A stretch of 60,139 nucleotides of DNA, from NCBI GenBank assembly GCA_900315425.1, contig OMZA01000011.1:1-60139 (forward strand). The letters run 5' to 3'. This DNA comes from an uncultured Eubacteriales bacterium (GTDB lineage: Bacteria > Bacillota > Clostridia > Lachnospirales > Lachnospiraceae). The notes under the pieces were generated by a model. The model ran no database searches. It was not told where the DNA came from and worked only from the letters and a program-made list of their open reading frames with translations. A program made the position numbers and the translations under genes. Within the stretch, counting starts at the first letter, position 1. Every line of letters begins with the position of its first letter. Shown one piece after another: positions 17,026 to 29,125 of this stretch.

Positions 17026-18994
17026 TCACGCTCCTTTCCTTCTCTGATCTACCATTAGAAGTTGGGTTGTTAATTACTGTTCCATTAAATACCATTGTTG
17101 ATGATCCACCACCATCTAAATTATATGCCTGAGTACATCCATAATCCGCCATGACTTCAGCCAGTTCATCAAGGGTAAGTCCTTCACTTTCATCGGTTCT
17201 ACCATCAGATACAACGAGTATATAATGTAAAGGTTCCACCATACCGATTGCTGTTCTAGGATTGCTACCCATTGCTCTGTCTACTTCGGTATCTTCATCA
17301 ACAACGACTTCTCCATCTATAATTAAGCCCGGTCCAAAGGAATATATCTGTGTTGCCCCAGCAGCCTGCAATTCTTCTGCTGTGACCTCTGATTCATTTA
17401 TAATTTCAAAACTACCATCCTCATAAACCACCAAATCCTCATTGTCATCTCCCGATGCAGCCTCAGATCTGTATAAATATCCATTTCTCATAACATATCC
17501 TTCATCTCTAAAGCCGTAATAATCACCATTTATTGCTAAAATGGCTCCGTAGTAATCAGCAATCTCTGAAGTTGTTTCCTTAATATTTTTTCCAAATGTA
17601 TCTTCTGCCAGCCCGGACTGTAACACTGATGCATCCTTAACTACTACGTCTGCAACATATATGGTAGTATCATACCTTCGAATTGTGTCGATGGTAACAG
17701 ATAAGGTTGAACTATCATAAGTAGTATCTGTTACAACAGTTTCATCACTATTTTCTGTGGTGGAATATACCACTGTCGTTGTATCTGAAACCGAAAGCTG
17801 CGAATTACCTGTTACATCTGACAGTTTTACACTTTTTTGAGGTAGCACAAAGGTATAAAGCAAGGTATATACTGTGTAACTAAATAGCACAATTCCATAT
17901 ACAATTCCATATATATTGAATCTAATTCTTCTTTTTTCTTTCTGTTTCAAATCATCACCTTTACCTTTCTCTGCAAACACCCAATTCTTCTGAATTCTGT
18001 AGCTTATAAAAAATAATGTAGTATCCACTAATAACTTAGATATCTGTTCTGTTATACCAAAACTAGATATCATTATTACAAATCCGGCACTTGCTGCCAT
18101 TTGTGTAAAGAATAATATTAAATATCTAACCATATCAGGAATCGTCTTATTCTTGCTTTTAAAACTTACCTTTCTGTTTAGATAAAAGTTATAAAAACCA
18201 GAACACATTCTAGCAATAACAACGGCTAAAATAACCTTCATATCGATATTTAATATTGCAAATAATATACAAAATAGTACATAATCCAAAACAGCACTAC
18301 TTAAGGCAACCCCTGCATATTTTAAAGGTTTAGCATATATTCTGGCTGAATCCTTTATAGGTCTAAAATGAGAACCGCTGTTATTATTCTCATATACAGT
18401 TTCAATTTCCACATAATAAAGTTTTGTCTTTTTAACTGCATCCATTAAAAAATTCATCTCATATTCATATCTTTCTCCTTCAGTTTCAAGAGCAAGATCT
18501 ATAAGATTTGGAGGTATCGCCCTTAAGCCTGTTTGAGTATCCTTACATTCAACCCCAGTAGACATTTTAAAATAAACTGAGGTAATCTTATTGCCATTTC
18601 TACTTTTGAAAGGAACATTATCATCGTCAAAATTCCTTATTCCCAAAACCAGCTTATTTTTATTAAGAATTGCTGCATCTGCTACCTTCTTAACATCTTC
18701 AGGTAAATGTTGGCCATCAGAATCAACCGTTATAAAACAACAATCCTTACCATATTTTTCAACACTATATTTAATAGCTGTTTTAATAGCCTTACCTTTG
18801 CCGCAATTTTTTTCATGGTGAATTACAGTGCATCCTAATTCCTGTGCTCTTCTAAATCTGATTTTAAATTCTTTTCCTATGCTACCATCATCCACAACGA
18901 TAATTTCTGTAAAATCTAATTTAAGTAACGCTTTGACTAAAATAATCATTTTATCCTTAGGATCAAGTGCTGGAATAATTACTATCGTCTTCAT
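17003..18994 (-). CDS. Glycosyltransferase family 2 / GtrA / phosphodiester glycosidase fusion
   Basis: About 663 aa. Domain 1 (about 1-215) is a GT2 glycosyltransferase of the polyprenyl-phosphate type: IIPALDPKDK, VVDDGS, DSDGQHLP (metal-binding DxD) and a TGLRAIP motif. Domain 2 (about 230-345) is a four-helix GtrA-like lipid-sugar flippase domain. After a further membrane helix (about 365-390), the extracellular C-terminus (about 450-663) is a phosphodiester glycosidase (NAGPA-like) domain with AINGDYYG, NPRTAIG, VVSDGR and YNLDGGGSSTM. Such a chain could load a sugar on a lipid, flip it and trim a sugar-phosphodiester outside. Start chosen at the ATG after AGGAGGGGTGA; an earlier start at 19015 lies before that site. 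Confidence 0.88.
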   Translation of the reverse strand: MKTIVIIPALDPKDKMIILVKALLKLDFTEIIVVDDGSIGKEFKIRFRRAQELGCTVIHHEKNCGKGKAIKTAIKYSVEKYGKDCCFITVDSDGQHLPEDVKKVADAAILNKNKLVLGIRNFDDDNVPFKSRNGNKITSVYFKMSTGVECKDTQTGLRAIPPNLIDLALETEGERYEYEMNFLMDAVKKTKLYYVEIETVYENNNSGSHFRPIKDSARIYAKPLKYAGVALSSAVLDYVLFCILFAILNIDMKVILAVVIARMCSGFYNFYLNRKVSFKSKNKTIPDMVRYLILFFTQMAASAGFVIMISSFGITEQISKLLVDTTLFFISYRIQKNWVFAEKGKGDDLKQKEKRRIRFNIYGIVYGIVLFSYTVYTLLYTFVLPQKSVKLSDVTGNSQLSVSDTTTVVYSTTENSDETVVTDTTYDSSTLSVTIDTIRRYDTTIYVADVVVKDASVLQSGLAEDTFGKNIKETTSEIADYYGAILAINGDYYGFRDEGYVMRNGYLYRSEAASGDDNEDLVVYEDGSFEIINESEVTAEELQAAGATQIYSFGPGLIIDGEVVVDEDTEVDRAMGSNPRTAIGMVEPLHYILVVSDGRTDESEGLTLDELAEVMADYGCTQAYNLDGGGSSTMVFNGTVINNPTSNGRSEKERSVSDIVYFK

Positions 18995-19158
18995 AGTCAC
19001 CCCTCCTTGAAACAATGTAAACTGCTTTAATTATTCATATAATATCCTAATAAAAAATGAATTCAATAGATTTCACCTAACATTCAGCCAGTATCACACA
19101 ACAATCAGTATAATCAATACATAATTTACATAAAAAAAGGGGCTGTAAAAACTCCCCT

Positions 19159-19198
19159 AAAAAAACAGAACTGCATTGGGAACGCCCAAATGCAGTTT
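19159..19198 (-). terminator. Terminator of the L,D-transpeptidase-like gene
   Basis: A 10-13 bp stem (aaaactgcatttggg with its complement, one bulge) followed on the minus strand by CTGTTTTTTT. It starts 7 nt after the stop at 19205. Confidence 0.8.
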
Positions 19199-19204
19199 TG
19201 CTAT

Positions 19205-20248
19205 TTAGAAACTTTTTTTACTGCCACTTCTAACAATATCTTTCTTTCTTTTTTCACTTCTATTTATAAAGTGTAGTATTATGATTGTTGCCAATAACGA
19301 TACCAAGCCAATTATTAACAAGCGTCTGATTTTATCATCCTTTGTTAACACTTTCTTTTCAGTCCCTGTATTATTCGTAACGACCTCTTGTCCTGGCTTC
19401 TTTACATTTACTGTTGCTTCCTTACTAACCCTTGATCCTGTAGAATCTGTTAAAGAATACGTAACTGTATATTTTCCTTCTTTGTATTCCATAGCCCCAT
19501 CTGCACTTAGAACTATCTGTTCTGTTATATCATTTCCACATTTATCATATCCCTTAACATCTCTTAACAACTCTGCTTTCATTTCATCTATTGGAGCCAT
19601 ATACATATCTCTGTTATTAACATGTGTAATACTTGCCTCTTTGGAATTCCACGGGTTGTCTTGACTGTCATCTGTAGGATCCCAGTTAGTATCTTTACTG
19701 TTTTCGCTAAATCTAATAATCCGAGGAATACCGTACTCACCAGGTATTTCCTTATCTTCGTAATATTCGACCATTGTTTCACTTTCAAGATTTTCAAATA
19801 TCCACTTTGCTCCAGAACATGTAAGTCTTATGTCTTTATCTGTATTTTCAACCCCTAATTTGTTATATTCTTCAGCAATTAAAGTATTACCTGCTTTTTT
19901 CTCATATGGAACTGTTGAAAAAGCCATGTCATTATTCATTCTTACATAATATCTTAACCATGTTCCATCATCATTCTCGGTCCATTTTCTTGATGCTCTT
20001 ATAATAGCTGTGGTATCCTTATATTCCTCTATATTATCAGGTAGAGAACAAGGCAATGCTATTGCTATTTTGCTATAGTTTCCAGAATTATCTTTTTCGT
20101 ATACATTTATAACTCCAAAGGCAATGTTAATTCTAACATAATACGTTTTGTCATATCCCTCTGGTGCATCAGCCTTAACATTTACTGTATTATTGATAAT
20201 ACATATATTTATAAATAATAATAAAAATACTATGTAAAACTTCTTCAT
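19205..20248 (-). CDS. L,D-transpeptidase-like (YkuD) protein lacking catalytic His and Cys
   Basis: 347 aa. Signal peptide (1-26), a YkuD-like domain (about 35-170), an Ig-like bacterial surface domain (about 205-285, DKCGNDITEQIVLSADG ... YTVTYSLTDSTGS pattern) and a C-terminal membrane helix (about 310-330) followed by a basic tail. The domain match rests on FSTVPYEKK, EYNKLG, IRL, AKWIFENL, T-VEYYEDKEIPG. In active enzymes these read FHS-PY and SxGCIRL. Here the His position is Ser (S111) and the Cys position is Asp (D139). It should therefore not crosslink peptidoglycan; it may bind cell wall or act as a regulator. Own terminator; a 150-nt gap separates it from rpoC. Confidence 0.72.
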   Translation of the reverse strand: MKKFYIVFLLLFINICIINNTVNVKADAPEGYDKTYYVRINIAFGVINVYEKDNSGNYSKIAIALPCSLPDNIEEYKDTTAIIRASRKWTENDDGTWLRYYVRMNNDMAFSTVPYEKKAGNTLIAEEYNKLGVENTDKDIRLTCSGAKWIFENLESETMVEYYEDKEIPGEYGIPRIIRFSENSKDTNWDPTDDSQDNPWNSKEASITHVNNRDMYMAPIDEMKAELLRDVKGYDKCGNDITEQIVLSADGAMEYKEGKYTVTYSLTDSTGSRVSKEATVNVKKPGQEVVTNNTGTEKKVLTKDDKIRRLLIIGLVSLLATIIILHFINRSEKRKKDIVRSGSKKSF

Positions 20249-20350
20249 ACCTATTACCTTATCCTGTCTTTATATTATTACCCTTTTTATACACCTTAAA
20301 AATCATACATTATGTATTTTACCATCTTTTAGGCTAATAATAAAGATAGA

Positions 20351-20388
20351 AGCCACCCCAACTTAAAGCACGTTTAATCGGGATGGCT
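20351..20388 (-). terminator. Terminator after rpoC
   Basis: A 9-bp stem with one G-T wobble (20380-20388 with 20351-20359) just after the rpoC stop. The T tract that follows is interrupted. It probably ends the rpoBC transcript. Confidence 0.7.
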
Positions 20389-20399
20389 TTATTTTAAAA

Positions 20400-23300
20400 T
20401 TATTCTTCTGTAGGATTAATTACCATATCATCTGTTTCTGAAATGACTATATCTGATAAATCTTCCTCTTCACTTACATTGATTTCATCTACGTCTGTGC
20501 TAAGATGAATATCTCTATATCTCTTCATACCTGTTCCTGCCGGTATAAGGTTACCAATAAGAACGTTCTCTTTAAGACCTACAAGTGGATCTTCCTTACC
20601 GTTAATAGCGGCGTCTGTAAGAACTCTTGTTGTCTCCTGGAATGAAGCTGCTGACAAGAATGAGTTAGTAGCAAGAGATGCCTTTGTAATACCAAGCATT
20701 ACTCTCTTACCTGTTGCAAGCTTCTTGCCCTGTTCTTCAAGTTCGTCATTTACATCGTCAAAATCAAGAACTTCTAACTGAGATCCTGGGAGAAGATCTG
20801 AATCACCAGCATCTTCAACTCTAATCTTCTTAAGCATCTGTCTAACAATAACCTCAATGTGTTTATCGTTAATCTCAACACCCTGAAGTCTGTAAACCTT
20901 CTGAACTTCACGAATCATGTAATCCTGAACCGCACGAACACCTTTAATTCTAAGAATGTCATGTGGATTTACACTACCTTCTGTAAGCTCATCACCGGCT
21001 TCAATAATGTCACCATTCTGAAGATGTGCTTTAAGCTTAGATCCATATGGAATAAGGTATGATTTTGTATTACCTGTCTCTAATTCAGTTACAATTACTT
21101 CTGTGTTTGTCTTTGCTTTGCTCTTAATTTCTTTAATTTCAATCTTACCACCAAATTCAGCTACTATAGCAACACCCTTTGGCTTACGAGCTTCGAAAAG
21201 TTCTTCAACTCTAGGAAGACCCTGTGTAATATCGCCACCGGCAACACCACCAGTATGGAATGTACGCATTGTAAGCTGTGTACCAGGCTCACCGATTGAC
21301 TGAGCAGCTATAATACCAACTGCCTCACCAACCTGAACTGCCTGTCCTGTAGCAAGGTTTGAACCATAACATTTAGCACAAATACCATTTTTACATTTAC
21401 ATGTAAGAATTGTACGAATCTTAACTTTCTCAACACCTGTAGCTACAATCTTAGCTGCTCTCTTAGGAGTAATCATATGATTCTTCTTAACAATCATATT
21501 ACCCTCTGCATCATATATTGATTCAGCAGCATATCTACCTGTGATTCTCTCTTCAAGACTTTCAATTACTTCTTTACCTTCACTAAAGCCTTCGATTTCC
21601 ATGTATGGAATCTCTTTTCTGTTAACAGAACAATCTGGTTCTCTAACAATGAGTTCCTGTGAAACATCAACAAGACGTCTTGTAAGATATCCAGAATCGG
21701 CTGTACGAAGAGCTGTATCTGAAAGACCTTTTCTAGCACCATGGGCAGAAATGAAGTACTCCAATACATCAAGACCTTCACGGAAGTTAGATGTAATAGG
21801 AAGTTCGATAGTTCTACCTGATGTATCTGCCATGAGACCACGCATACCAGCTAACTGTTTAATCTGCTTATCAGAACCTCTGGCTCCGGAATCAGCCATC
21901 ATAAAGATATTGTTATAATCATCAAGGCCGTCCATAAGAGCTTTCTGAATCTTCTTATCTGCGTTATCCCAAGCTGTAATTACTTCTTTATATCTTTCAG
22001 GTTCACTAATGAAACCGTGTCTGTAGTTAGCTGTAACCTTATCTACAGTCTTTCTAGCTTCATCAAGTAAGACTTTCTTCTCCTGAGGAATAGTCATATC
22101 TGAAACTGAAACTGTCATACAAGCTCTTGTAGAGAACTTGTAACCAATTGCTTTAACTTTATCAAGAACCTCAGCTGTCTTAGTTGCACCATGTACGTTT
22201 ACAACTTTTTCAAGAATACCCTTTAACTGTTTCTTCTTTACAAGGTAATCTACTTCCAACTTCAGATAATCCTCTTTTGTCTCTCTCTTAGTAATACCAA
22301 GATCCTGAGGAATAATTTCGTTAAATAAGCATCTACCAAGAGTTGTATTAATGATACCCTCTACAACTTCTCCATCTGGAGTTGTTCTCTTAACTCTTAT
22401 GAAAATCTTAGCATGCAATGTAATTGCACCGTTTTCATATGCAAGAATTGCCTCGTTAACATCCTTAAATATCTTACCTTCGCCCTTTGCACCTGGTCTA
22501 TCCTGTGTAAGATAGTAAATACCAAGAACCATATCCTGTGAAGGAACTGCAACCACACCACCATCAGATGGTTTAAGAAGGTTGTTTGGTGAAAGAAGAA
22601 GGAATCTACACTCAGCCTGAGCTTCCTCTGAAAGTGGAAGGTGGATAGCCATCTGATCACCGTCGAAATCGGCGTTGAAAGCTGTACATACCAATGGATG
22701 TAACTTAATAGCTTTACCTTCTACAAGAATAGGCTCAAATGCCTGAATACCAAGTCTATGGAGTGTAGGAGCTCTGTTAAGCATAACTGGATGTTCTTTA
22801 ATTACATCCTCAAGTACATCCCATACCTCAGTCTGTAATTTTTCAACCATCTTCTTAGCACTCTTAACGTTATGAGCTAAACCTCTTGCTGTTAACTCTC
22901 TAATAACAAATGGTTTAAATAATTCAATAGCCATTTCCTTAGGGAGACCGCACTGGTATATCTTAAGTTCAGGACCTACAACGATAACTGAACGTCCTGA
23001 GTAGTCAACTCTCTTTCCTAAGAGGTTCTGACGGAAACGTCCCTGTTTACCCTTTAACATATCTGAAAGGGATTTAAGAGCTCTGTTACCCGGACCTGTA
23101 ACAGGTCTACCTCTTCTACCGTTATCTATAAGAGCATCAACTGCTTCCTGAAGCATTCTCTTTTCATTTCTAACAATGATTTCCGGAGCTCCAAGTTCAA
23201 GAAGTCTCTTAAGTCTGTTATTTCTATTGATAATTCTTCTATAAAGGTCATTAAGATCTGATGTTGCAAATCTTCCACCATCTAACTGAACCATAGGTCT

Positions 23301-24044
23301 AAGATCTGGTGGAATTACAGGAATAACCTTTAATATCATCCATTCAGGCTTATTTCCTGAATTTCTGAAAGCATCGATACATTCAAGTCTCTTTATAATC
23401 TTTGCTCTCTTCTGACCTGAAGAATCCATTAACTCTGATTTAAGTGATTCTGATTCAGCATCAAGATCAACTGAAGAAAGAAGCTCATCAATAGCCTCTG
23501 CACCCATTGTTGCTCTAAATGAATCCTCACCATATTTCTCTACAGCATCTCTGTACTCTCTCTCAGAAAGAACCTGCTTGTATGTAAGCTCTGTATTCTC
23601 TCCTGGATCTAATACAATGTATGATGCGAAATACAATACTTTTTCAAGTATTCTTGGGGAAATATCAAGTACCAATCCCATTCTACTTGGGATTCCTTTA
23701 AAATACCAGATATGTGATACTGGTGCTGCAAGTTCAATAGAACCCATACGTTCTCTACGAACGCTTGATTTTGTAACCTCTACACCACATTTATCGCAAA
23801 TTGTTCCTTTATGTCTAATCTTTTTATACTTACCACAATGACATTCCCAGTCCTTTGTTGGTCCAAAGATTTTCTCACAGAAAAGTCCGTCTGGTTCAGG
23901 CTTTAATGTCCTGTAATTGATAGTCTCCGGTTTGGTAACTTCTCCATTAGACCATTCTCTAATTTTATCCGGAGATGCAAGCCCAATCTGGATCTTGTCA
24001 AATGTTATCTGCTGATATGCATCTTTATTTGATTCAGGCATCAT
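20400..24044 (-). CDS. rpoC: RNA polymerase beta' subunit
   Basis: 1214 aa, usual length for Clostridia. N-terminal zinc site ([20 protein letters not shown]), catalytic Mg motif [10 protein letters not shown], bridge-helix and trigger-loop region ([37 protein letters not shown]) and the second zinc site ([13 protein letters not shown]). Forms the active-site clamp of the core polymerase with RpoB. It follows rpoB after 14 nt and is transcribed with it. The second Met is also a possible start. Confidence 0.98.
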   Translation of the reverse strand: MMPESNKDAYQQITFDKIQIGLASPDKIREWSNGEVTKPETINYRTLKPEPDGLFCEKIFGPTKDWECHCGKYKKIRHKGTICDKCGVEVTKSSVRRERMGSIELAAPVSHIWYFKGIPSRMGLVLDISPRILEKVLYFASYIVLDPGENTELTYKQVLSEREYRDAVEKYGEDSFRATMGAEAIDELLSSVDLDAESESLKSELMDSSGQKRAKIIKRLECIDAFRNSGNKPEWMILKVIPVIPPDLRPMVQLDGGRFATSDLNDLYRRIINRNNRLKRLLELGAPEIIVRNEKRMLQEAVDALIDNGRRGRPVTGPGNRALKSLSDMLKGKQGRFRQNLLGKRVDYSGRSVIVVGPELKIYQCGLPKEMAIELFKPFVIRELTARGLAHNVKSAKKMVEKLQTEVWDVLEDVIKEHPVMLNRAPTLHRLGIQAFEPILVEGKAIKLHPLVCTAFNADFDGDQMAIHLPLSEEAQAECRFLLLSPNNLLKPSDGGVVAVPSQDMVLGIYYLTQDRPGAKGEGKIFKDVNEAILAYENGAITLHAKIFIRVKRTTPDGEVVEGIINTTLGRCLFNEIIPQDLGITKRETKEDYLKLEVDYLVKKKQLKGILEKVVNVHGATKTAEVLDKVKAIGYKFSTRACMTVSVSDMTIPQEKKVLLDEARKTVDKVTANYRHGFISEPERYKEVITAWDNADKKIQKALMDGLDDYNNIFMMADSGARGSDKQIKQLAGMRGLMADTSGRTIELPITSNFREGLDVLEYFISAHGARKGLSDTALRTADSGYLTRRLVDVSQELIVREPDCSVNRKEIPYMEIEGFSEGKEVIESLEERITGRYAAESIYDAEGNMIVKKNHMITPKRAAKIVATGVEKVKIRTILTCKCKNGICAKCYGSNLATGQAVQVGEAVGIIAAQSIGEPGTQLTMRTFHTGGVAGGDITQGLPRVEELFEARKPKGVAIVAEFGGKIEIKEIKSKAKTNTEVIVTELETGNTKSYLIPYGSKLKAHLQNGDIIEAGDELTEGSVNPHDILRIKGVRAVQDYMIREVQKVYRLQGVEINDKHIEVIVRQMLKKIRVEDAGDSDLLPGSQLEVLDFDDVNDELEEQGKKLATGKRVMLGITKASLATNSFLSAASFQETTRVLTDAAINGKEDPLVGLKENVLIGNLIPAGTGMKRYRDIHLSTDVDEINVSEEEDLSDIVISETDDMVINPTEE

Positions 24045-24058
24045 GACTCTCCCTTCTA

Positions 24059-27000
24059 TTATTCTTCTTCACTGAATTCTTCATCAGCATAATCTTCTGA
24101 ATCAGAATCCTCTTCTACATTAACCATTCCCTCTGCAGTAGATTCCTGTACAGAATAACCTAACGCTGCATAATCTTCGCTCTTCTGAGAATAGTTCTTG
24201 TTATCTTCTGAGAGAACTGAGTTAAATGAAATTGTATTCTCATCTACGTTCTCTTTGAATTCTACTTCTGTTCCATCATCTTTAAGAACCTTAACATCCA
24301 ATGCTAAAGCCTGAAGTTCTTTAATAAGAACCTTAAATGACTCTGGAACACCCGGCTTAGGAATATTAAGTCCCTTGATAATTGCTTCGTAAGTCTTAAC
24401 TCTTCCAACAACATCATCAGATTTTACAGTAAGAATCTCCTGAAGTGTATATGAAGCACCATATGCTTCAAGAGCCCAAACTTCCATTTCACCAAATCTC
24501 TGTCCACCGAACTGAGCCTTACCACCAAGTGGCTGCTGAGTAACAAGTGAATAAGGACCTGTTGAACGAGCATGAATCTTATCATCAACAAGGTGGTGAA
24601 GTTTCAAGTAATTCATGTGACCAATAGTTGTCATACCATCGAAGTTTTCTCCTGTACGTCCATCTCTTAACTGAACCTTACCATCTGTTCTAATTGGAAC
24701 ACCCTTCCATAATTTACGATGTTCTCTATTATCATATAAGAATTTCATGATATCTGGATCTAACATTTCTTTATATTTTGCTTCAAATTCTTCCCATGTA
24801 CTATTAGCATAGTCATTAGCCATCTCAAGTGTCTTGGCAATGTCTCCTTCTTTTGCTCCATCAAATACAGGTGTAGCAACATTGAAACCAAGGACTTTAG
24901 CTGCAAGACTTAAATGAATTTCAAGGACCTGTCCAATATTCATACGGGAAGGAACTCCTAATGGGTTAAGCACGATATCAAGAGGTCTACCATTTGGTAA
25001 ATATGGCATATCTTCTACAGGAAGTACTCTGGAAACTACACCCTTGTTACCATGACGACCAGCCATCTTATCACCAACAGAAATCTTTCTCTTCTGCGCA
25101 ATGTATATACGAACTGACTGATTAACTCCTGGTGGAAGCTCCTCATCTTTTCCTCTTGTAAATACCTTAGCATCTACAACGATTCCGTATTCACCATGTG
25201 GAACCTTAAGTGAAGTATCTCTAACTTCTCTTGCTTTTTCTCCAAAGATTGATCTTAAAAGTCTCTCTTCCGGAGTGAGTTCTGTTTCTCCCTTAGGTGT
25301 AACTTTACCTACAAGGATATCTCCTGCACGAACCTCAGCACCGATTCTTATGATACCTCTCTCATCAAGATTCTTAAGAGCATCATCGCCAAGTCCTGGC
25401 ACGTCTCTTGTAATCTCTTCTGGTCCAATCTTTGTATCTCTTGACTCTGTCTCATATTCTTCAATATGAATAGATGTATAAACGTCATCTCTTACAAGAC
25501 GCTCACTAAGAAGTACAGCATCCTCGTAATTATAACCTTCCCATGTCATGAATCCAATAAGTGGATTCTTACCAAGGGCTATCTCTCCATTTGATGTTGA
25601 AGCACCATCAGCAATAACCTGTCCTGCCTCTACATGCTCACCTTTGTCAACAATAGGTTTCTGGTTATAGCAGTTACTCTGGTTACTTCTTGAGAATTTA
25701 ATTAATTTATATCTTTCAAGACTTCCATCTTCATCATATCTGATGGTTATCTCCTTTGCTGTAGATTTCTCAACTGTACCTGCCTTTTTAGCAACAACAC
25801 ATACACCTGAGTCAACAGCAGCTTTATGTTCAATACCTGTACCTACTACAGGTGGCTCTGTTGTCATAAGAGGAACTGCCTGACGCTGCATGTTTGATCC
25901 CATGAGTGCTCGGTTAGCATCATCATTCTGAAGGAATGGAATCATGGATGTAGCTACCGAGAAAACCATCTTAGGAGATACGTCCATAAGGTCAATAGTC
26001 TGTTTTCTAAATGAAGATGTTTCTTCTCTGAAACGACCTGATACTGAATTATTTATAAAATGTCCCTCTTCATCCAATGGCTCATTAGCCTGAGCAACTC
26101 TATAGTTATCTTCTTCATCTGCTGTAAGATATCTAACTTCATCTGTTACTTTTGGATTGTTAGGATCAGATTTATCTACTACTCTATATGGAGCTTCTAT
26201 AAATCCATATTCGTTAATTCTTGCATATGTAGCAAGAGAGTTAATAAGTCCGATGTTAGGACCTTCAGGAGTCTCAATTGGACACATTCTTCCATAATGA
26301 GAATAATGTACGTCTCGAACTTCGAATCCTGCTCTATCTCTTGAAAGACCACCAGGTCCCAATGCAGAAAGTCTTCTCTTATGAGTAAGCTCTCCAAGAG
26401 GGTTGTTCTGATCCATAAACTGTGACAACTGGGAACTTCCAAAGAATTCCTTAACAGAAGCTGTTACAGGTTTAATATTAATCAGTGCCTGTGGTGTAAT
26501 ATCAGCCATATCCTGAGTTGACATTCTTTCGCGAACAACTCTCTCCATTCTTGAAAGACCTATTCTATATTGGTTCTGAAGGAGCTCTCCTACAGCACGA
26601 ATACGTCTATTTCCTAAATGGTCAATATCATCTATGTTACCAATGCCATACTCAAGGTGAAGATTATAGTTAATAGAAGCTATAATGTCTTCCTTTGTGA
26701 TGTGCTTTGGTATTAATTCATTAATATTTCTTTTTATTGCATCCTTGATTTCCTCTTCACTCTCATAATTATCAAGGATTTCTTTGAGTACAGGGTAGAA
26801 TACTCTTTCATTAATATCAAGATCTGAAATATCGAAGCTTACATATTTTGTAATGTCTACAGCCATATTTGACAATACTTTTGCTTTTTTAGCTTCTGTC
26901 TGAATCCATACATATGGTACGGCAGCATCTTGAATTGTATCTGCTAATTTTTCAGAAACAGTAACTCCTGCTTCAGCAAGAATTTCTCCTGTTGATGGAT

Positions 27001-27898
27001 CAACAACGTCTTCAGCAAGTACATGATCTTTAATTCTATTCTTAAGTGCTAACTTCTTATTATATTTATAACGTCCTACCTTAGCTAAGTCATATCTTCT
27101 AGCATCAAAAAACATACCTGAAAGATGACTCTCTGCGCTATCTACTGCAAGTGGCTCACCCGGACGAATCTTTTTATATAACTCTAAAAGACCATCTTCA
27201 TAATTATCTGATGTATCTTTCTCAATGCTCTTTTCAATCTTAGCTTCTTCGCCAAATAATTCTCTGATTTCTGCGTTTGTTCCATATCCTAAAGCTCTGA
27301 TAAGTACAGTTATAGGAACTTTTCTTGTTCTGTCAACTCTTACATATAAACAACCTACAGAATCTGTCTCATACTCTAACCAAGCTCCTCTGATAGGAAT
27401 TACCTGAGAACTAAATAGTTCTTCACCGCCTTTATTATGTTCCATACCAAAATAAATTCCTGGTGATCTAACTAACTGGCTTACAATAACTCTTTCTGCA
27501 CCGTTGATAACAAATGTACCTGTTTCAGTCATAAGTGGCATGTCACCCATAAAGATTTCGTGCTCACTAATTTCTCCGGTACTCTTCTTATTGAGTCTTA
27601 CCTTAACTTTAAGAGGTGCTGCATATGTTGCATCTCTTTCTTTGCATTCCTCAATATTGTACTTAGCCTCATCTTCACACAACTGAAAGTCTACGAATTC
27701 CAAGCTTAAATGTTCCGTATGATCCTCAATTGGCGAGATGTCGTTAAACGCTTCTTTCAAACCATCCTTAATAAACCACTCATAAGAATTCTTCTGGATT
27801 TCAATAAGATTAGGCATTTCAAGAACTTCTTTGTTTCTTGCATAACTCATTCTTAAACTCTTATCTGATTTAACTGGATGTAATTTGTATTGCTCCAT
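24059..27898 (-). CDS. rpoB: RNA polymerase beta subunit
   Basis: About 1279 aa. Catalytic beta subunit of the core polymerase. The rifampicin-binding region reads [19 protein letters not shown] (plus [10 protein letters not shown]), with the residues linked to resistance (Q, D, H, S) all wild type. The C-terminal extension is acidic. Start: the ATG at 27898 is 6 nt after GGGGTGA; the ATG at 27904 directly abuts that site and is less likely. Own promoter at 28012-28040 after the rplL terminator. Confidence 0.97.
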   Translation of the reverse strand: MEQYKLHPVKSDKSLRMSYARNKEVLEMPNLIEIQKNSYEWFIKDGLKEAFNDISPIEDHTEHLSLEFVDFQLCEDEAKYNIEECKERDATYAAPLKVKVRLNKKSTGEISEHEIFMGDMPLMTETGTFVINGAERVIVSQLVRSPGIYFGMEHNKGGEELFSSQVIPIRGAWLEYETDSVGCLYVRVDRTRKVPITVLIRALGYGTNAEIRELFGEEAKIEKSIEKDTSDNYEDGLLELYKKIRPGEPLAVDSAESHLSGMFFDARRYDLAKVGRYKYNKKLALKNRIKDHVLAEDVVDPSTGEILAEAGVTVSEKLADTIQDAAVPYVWIQTEAKKAKVLSNMAVDITKYVSFDISDLDINERVFYPVLKEILDNYESEEEIKDAIKRNINELIPKHITKEDIIASINYNLHLEYGIGNIDDIDHLGNRRIRAVGELLQNQYRIGLSRMERVVRERMSTQDMADITPQALINIKPVTASVKEFFGSSQLSQFMDQNNPLGELTHKRRLSALGPGGLSRDRAGFEVRDVHYSHYGRMCPIETPEGPNIGLINSLATYARINEYGFIEAPYRVVDKSDPNNPKVTDEVRYLTADEEDNYRVAQANEPLDEEGHFINNSVSGRFREETSSFRKQTIDLMDVSPKMVFSVATSMIPFLQNDDANRALMGSNMQRQAVPLMTTEPPVVGTGIEHKAAVDSGVCVVAKKAGTVEKSTAKEITIRYDEDGSLERYKLIKFSRSNQSNCYNQKPIVDKGEHVEAGQVIADGASTSNGEIALGKNPLIGFMTWEGYNYEDAVLLSERLVRDDVYTSIHIEEYETESRDTKIGPEEITRDVPGLGDDALKNLDERGIIRIGAEVRAGDILVGKVTPKGETELTPEERLLRSIFGEKAREVRDTSLKVPHGEYGIVVDAKVFTRGKDEELPPGVNQSVRIYIAQKRKISVGDKMAGRHGNKGVVSRVLPVEDMPYLPNGRPLDIVLNPLGVPSRMNIGQVLEIHLSLAAKVLGFNVATPVFDGAKEGDIAKTLEMANDYANSTWEEFEAKYKEMLDPDIMKFLYDNREHRKLWKGVPIRTDGKVQLRDGRTGENFDGMTTIGHMNYLKLHHLVDDKIHARSTGPYSLVTQQPLGGKAQFGGQRFGEMEVWALEAYGASYTLQEILTVKSDDVVGRVKTYEAIIKGLNIPKPGVPESFKVLIKELQALALDVKVLKDDGTEVEFKENVDENTISFNSVLSEDNKNYSQKSEDYAALGYSVQESTAEGMVNVEEDSDSEDYADEEFSEEE

Positions 27899-28011
27899 CG
27901 ACATTCACCCCTATCATAGTAAAATATATTAAGAACAGGTGGCTAATCCGTTCTTTTAGGTACTGATTTTAGGCCGCAAAAAGCCTACCACACCAAAATA
28001 GTGCATTGTCC

Positions 28012-28040
28012 ATTATAGCACTATATACTTACTCAGTCAA
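28012..28040 (-). promoter_or_regulatory. Promoter of rpoBC
   Basis: TTGACT, a 17-nt spacer, then a perfect TATAAT, on the minus strand. It lies between the rplL terminator and rpoB and gives a leader of about 100 nt. This makes rpoBC independent of the ribosomal-protein transcript. Confidence 0.85.
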
Positions 28041-28081
28041 ATATTTGAATTGTACTTTTTCCAGTACAAGCACTTATTGAA

Positions 28082-28125
28082 ATAAAAAAGGTAATAAGAC
28101 ATTCTTTCGAATATCTTATTACCTT
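28082..28125 (-). terminator. Terminator after rplL
   Basis: A 12-bp perfect stem (28114-28125 with 28088-28099) followed on the minus strand by TTTTTTATT. It separates rplJ-rplL from rpoBC. Confidence 0.88.
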
Positions 28126-28153
28126 ATTAACATTTCTTATTGAAAAAATCTGA

Positions 28154-28516
28154 TTATTTAAGAGTGATTGTAGCTCCAACCTCTTCGAATTTCTTCTTGA
28201 TATCTTCAGCTTCTTCTTTAGCTGCTGCTTCTTTGATTACCTTTGGAGCAGACTCAACTAATTCTTTAGCTTCCTTAAGTCCTAATCCTAAAGCGTTCTT
28301 AGCAAGTTTGATAACATCCATCTTCTTCTCGCCGTATGATGTAAGCTCTACATCGAACTCTGTCTTCTCATCTGCTGCTGCAGCTCCACCAGCTGCTACT
28401 ACTGCAACACCTGCTGCTGCAGAAACACCAAATTCTTCCTCACAAGCTTTTACTAAATCATTTAATTCTAAAACTGTCATGCCTTTAATAGCATCGATAA
28501 ATTCCTGAGTTGTCAT
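28154..28516 (-). CDS. rplL: Ribosomal protein L7/L12
   Basis: About 120 aa. The stalk protein that recruits translation GTPases. N-terminal dimerisation domain, Ala/Gly-rich hinge ([16 protein letters not shown]) and the conserved C-terminal domain ([24 protein letters not shown]). Start at 28516, preceded by ATGGAGGAATTAAAA in which GGAGG is the ribosome site; the upstream ATG belongs to that site. Confidence 0.97.
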   Translation of the reverse strand: MTTQEFIDAIKGMTVLELNDLVKACEEEFGVSAAAGVAVVAAGGAAAADEKTEFDVELTSYGEKKMDVIKLAKNALGLGLKEAKELVESAPKVIKEAAAKEEAEDIKKKFEEVGATITLK

Positions 28517-28580
28517 TTTTAATTCCTCCATTTAAATTTAATCTTTAATTATTTTTTAAAATTGTAATCCTAATATTGGA

Positions 28581-29075
28581 TTATGCAACTTCGTCCTGTT
28601 TTTCAGCAATCTGCTTAATAACACGAGCAAAGTTTGCAACACTTGACTGCAAGCTTCCAAGAAGTTTTGAAATAAGTTCTTCTCTTGAAGGGATGCTTGC
28701 GATTACCTTGAGACCTTCCTGATCATAGAATGTTCCTTCTATTACACCAGCTTTAATCTCAAGTGCTTCAGCTGTATCGCCGAATTTTTTAAGGATTCTA
28801 GCTGGAGCTGTTGCATCTTCTTTTGAAACAGCGATAGCTGTTGGTCCTTCTAAGTACTCTGCTAATGATTCGAACTCTGTATCTTTTACTGCGAAGTTAA
28901 TCATTGTGTTCTTATATACTTTATAAGTAACATTAGCTTCTCTCAACTCTTTACGAAGATTTGTGTCCTGCTCAACTGTAAGTCCACGATAGTCAACTAA
29001 AACAGCTGATTTAGCATCTGAAAGTAACTCTGAAATCTCTTCAACTACTGGCTTCTTCAAATCTACTTTTGCCAT
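28581..29075 (-). CDS. rplJ: Ribosomal protein L10
   Basis: About 164 aa. Base of the L7/L12 stalk. Begins MAKVDLKKPVVEEI and carries the VDYRGLTVEQ and GPTAIAVS motifs of the family. Start at 29075 follows CAAGGAGG; the longer frame to 29117 runs into the leader. Expression is likely controlled by the L10 leader and attenuator just upstream. Confidence 0.97.
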   Translation of the reverse strand: MAKVDLKKPVVEEISELLSDAKSAVLVDYRGLTVEQDTNLRKELREANVTYKVYKNTMINFAVKDTEFESLAEYLEGPTAIAVSKEDATAPARILKKFGDTAEALEIKAGVIEGTFYDQEGLKVIASIPSREELISKLLGSLQSSVANFARVIKQIAEKQDEVA

Positions 29076-29125
29076 GAATTCTGCCTCCTTGTAAAATTTA
29101 GGTTGGCCTAAAAACATCGAACATA

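Noticed and set aside
24059-27898. Possible rifampicin-resistance change in rpoB
   Set aside because: The resistance region has the wild-type residues at the positions usually altered.
28140-28508. Plus-strand 122-aa ORF over rplL
   Set aside because: It mirrors the Ala/Glu-rich codons of rplL on the other strand and has no ribosome site.
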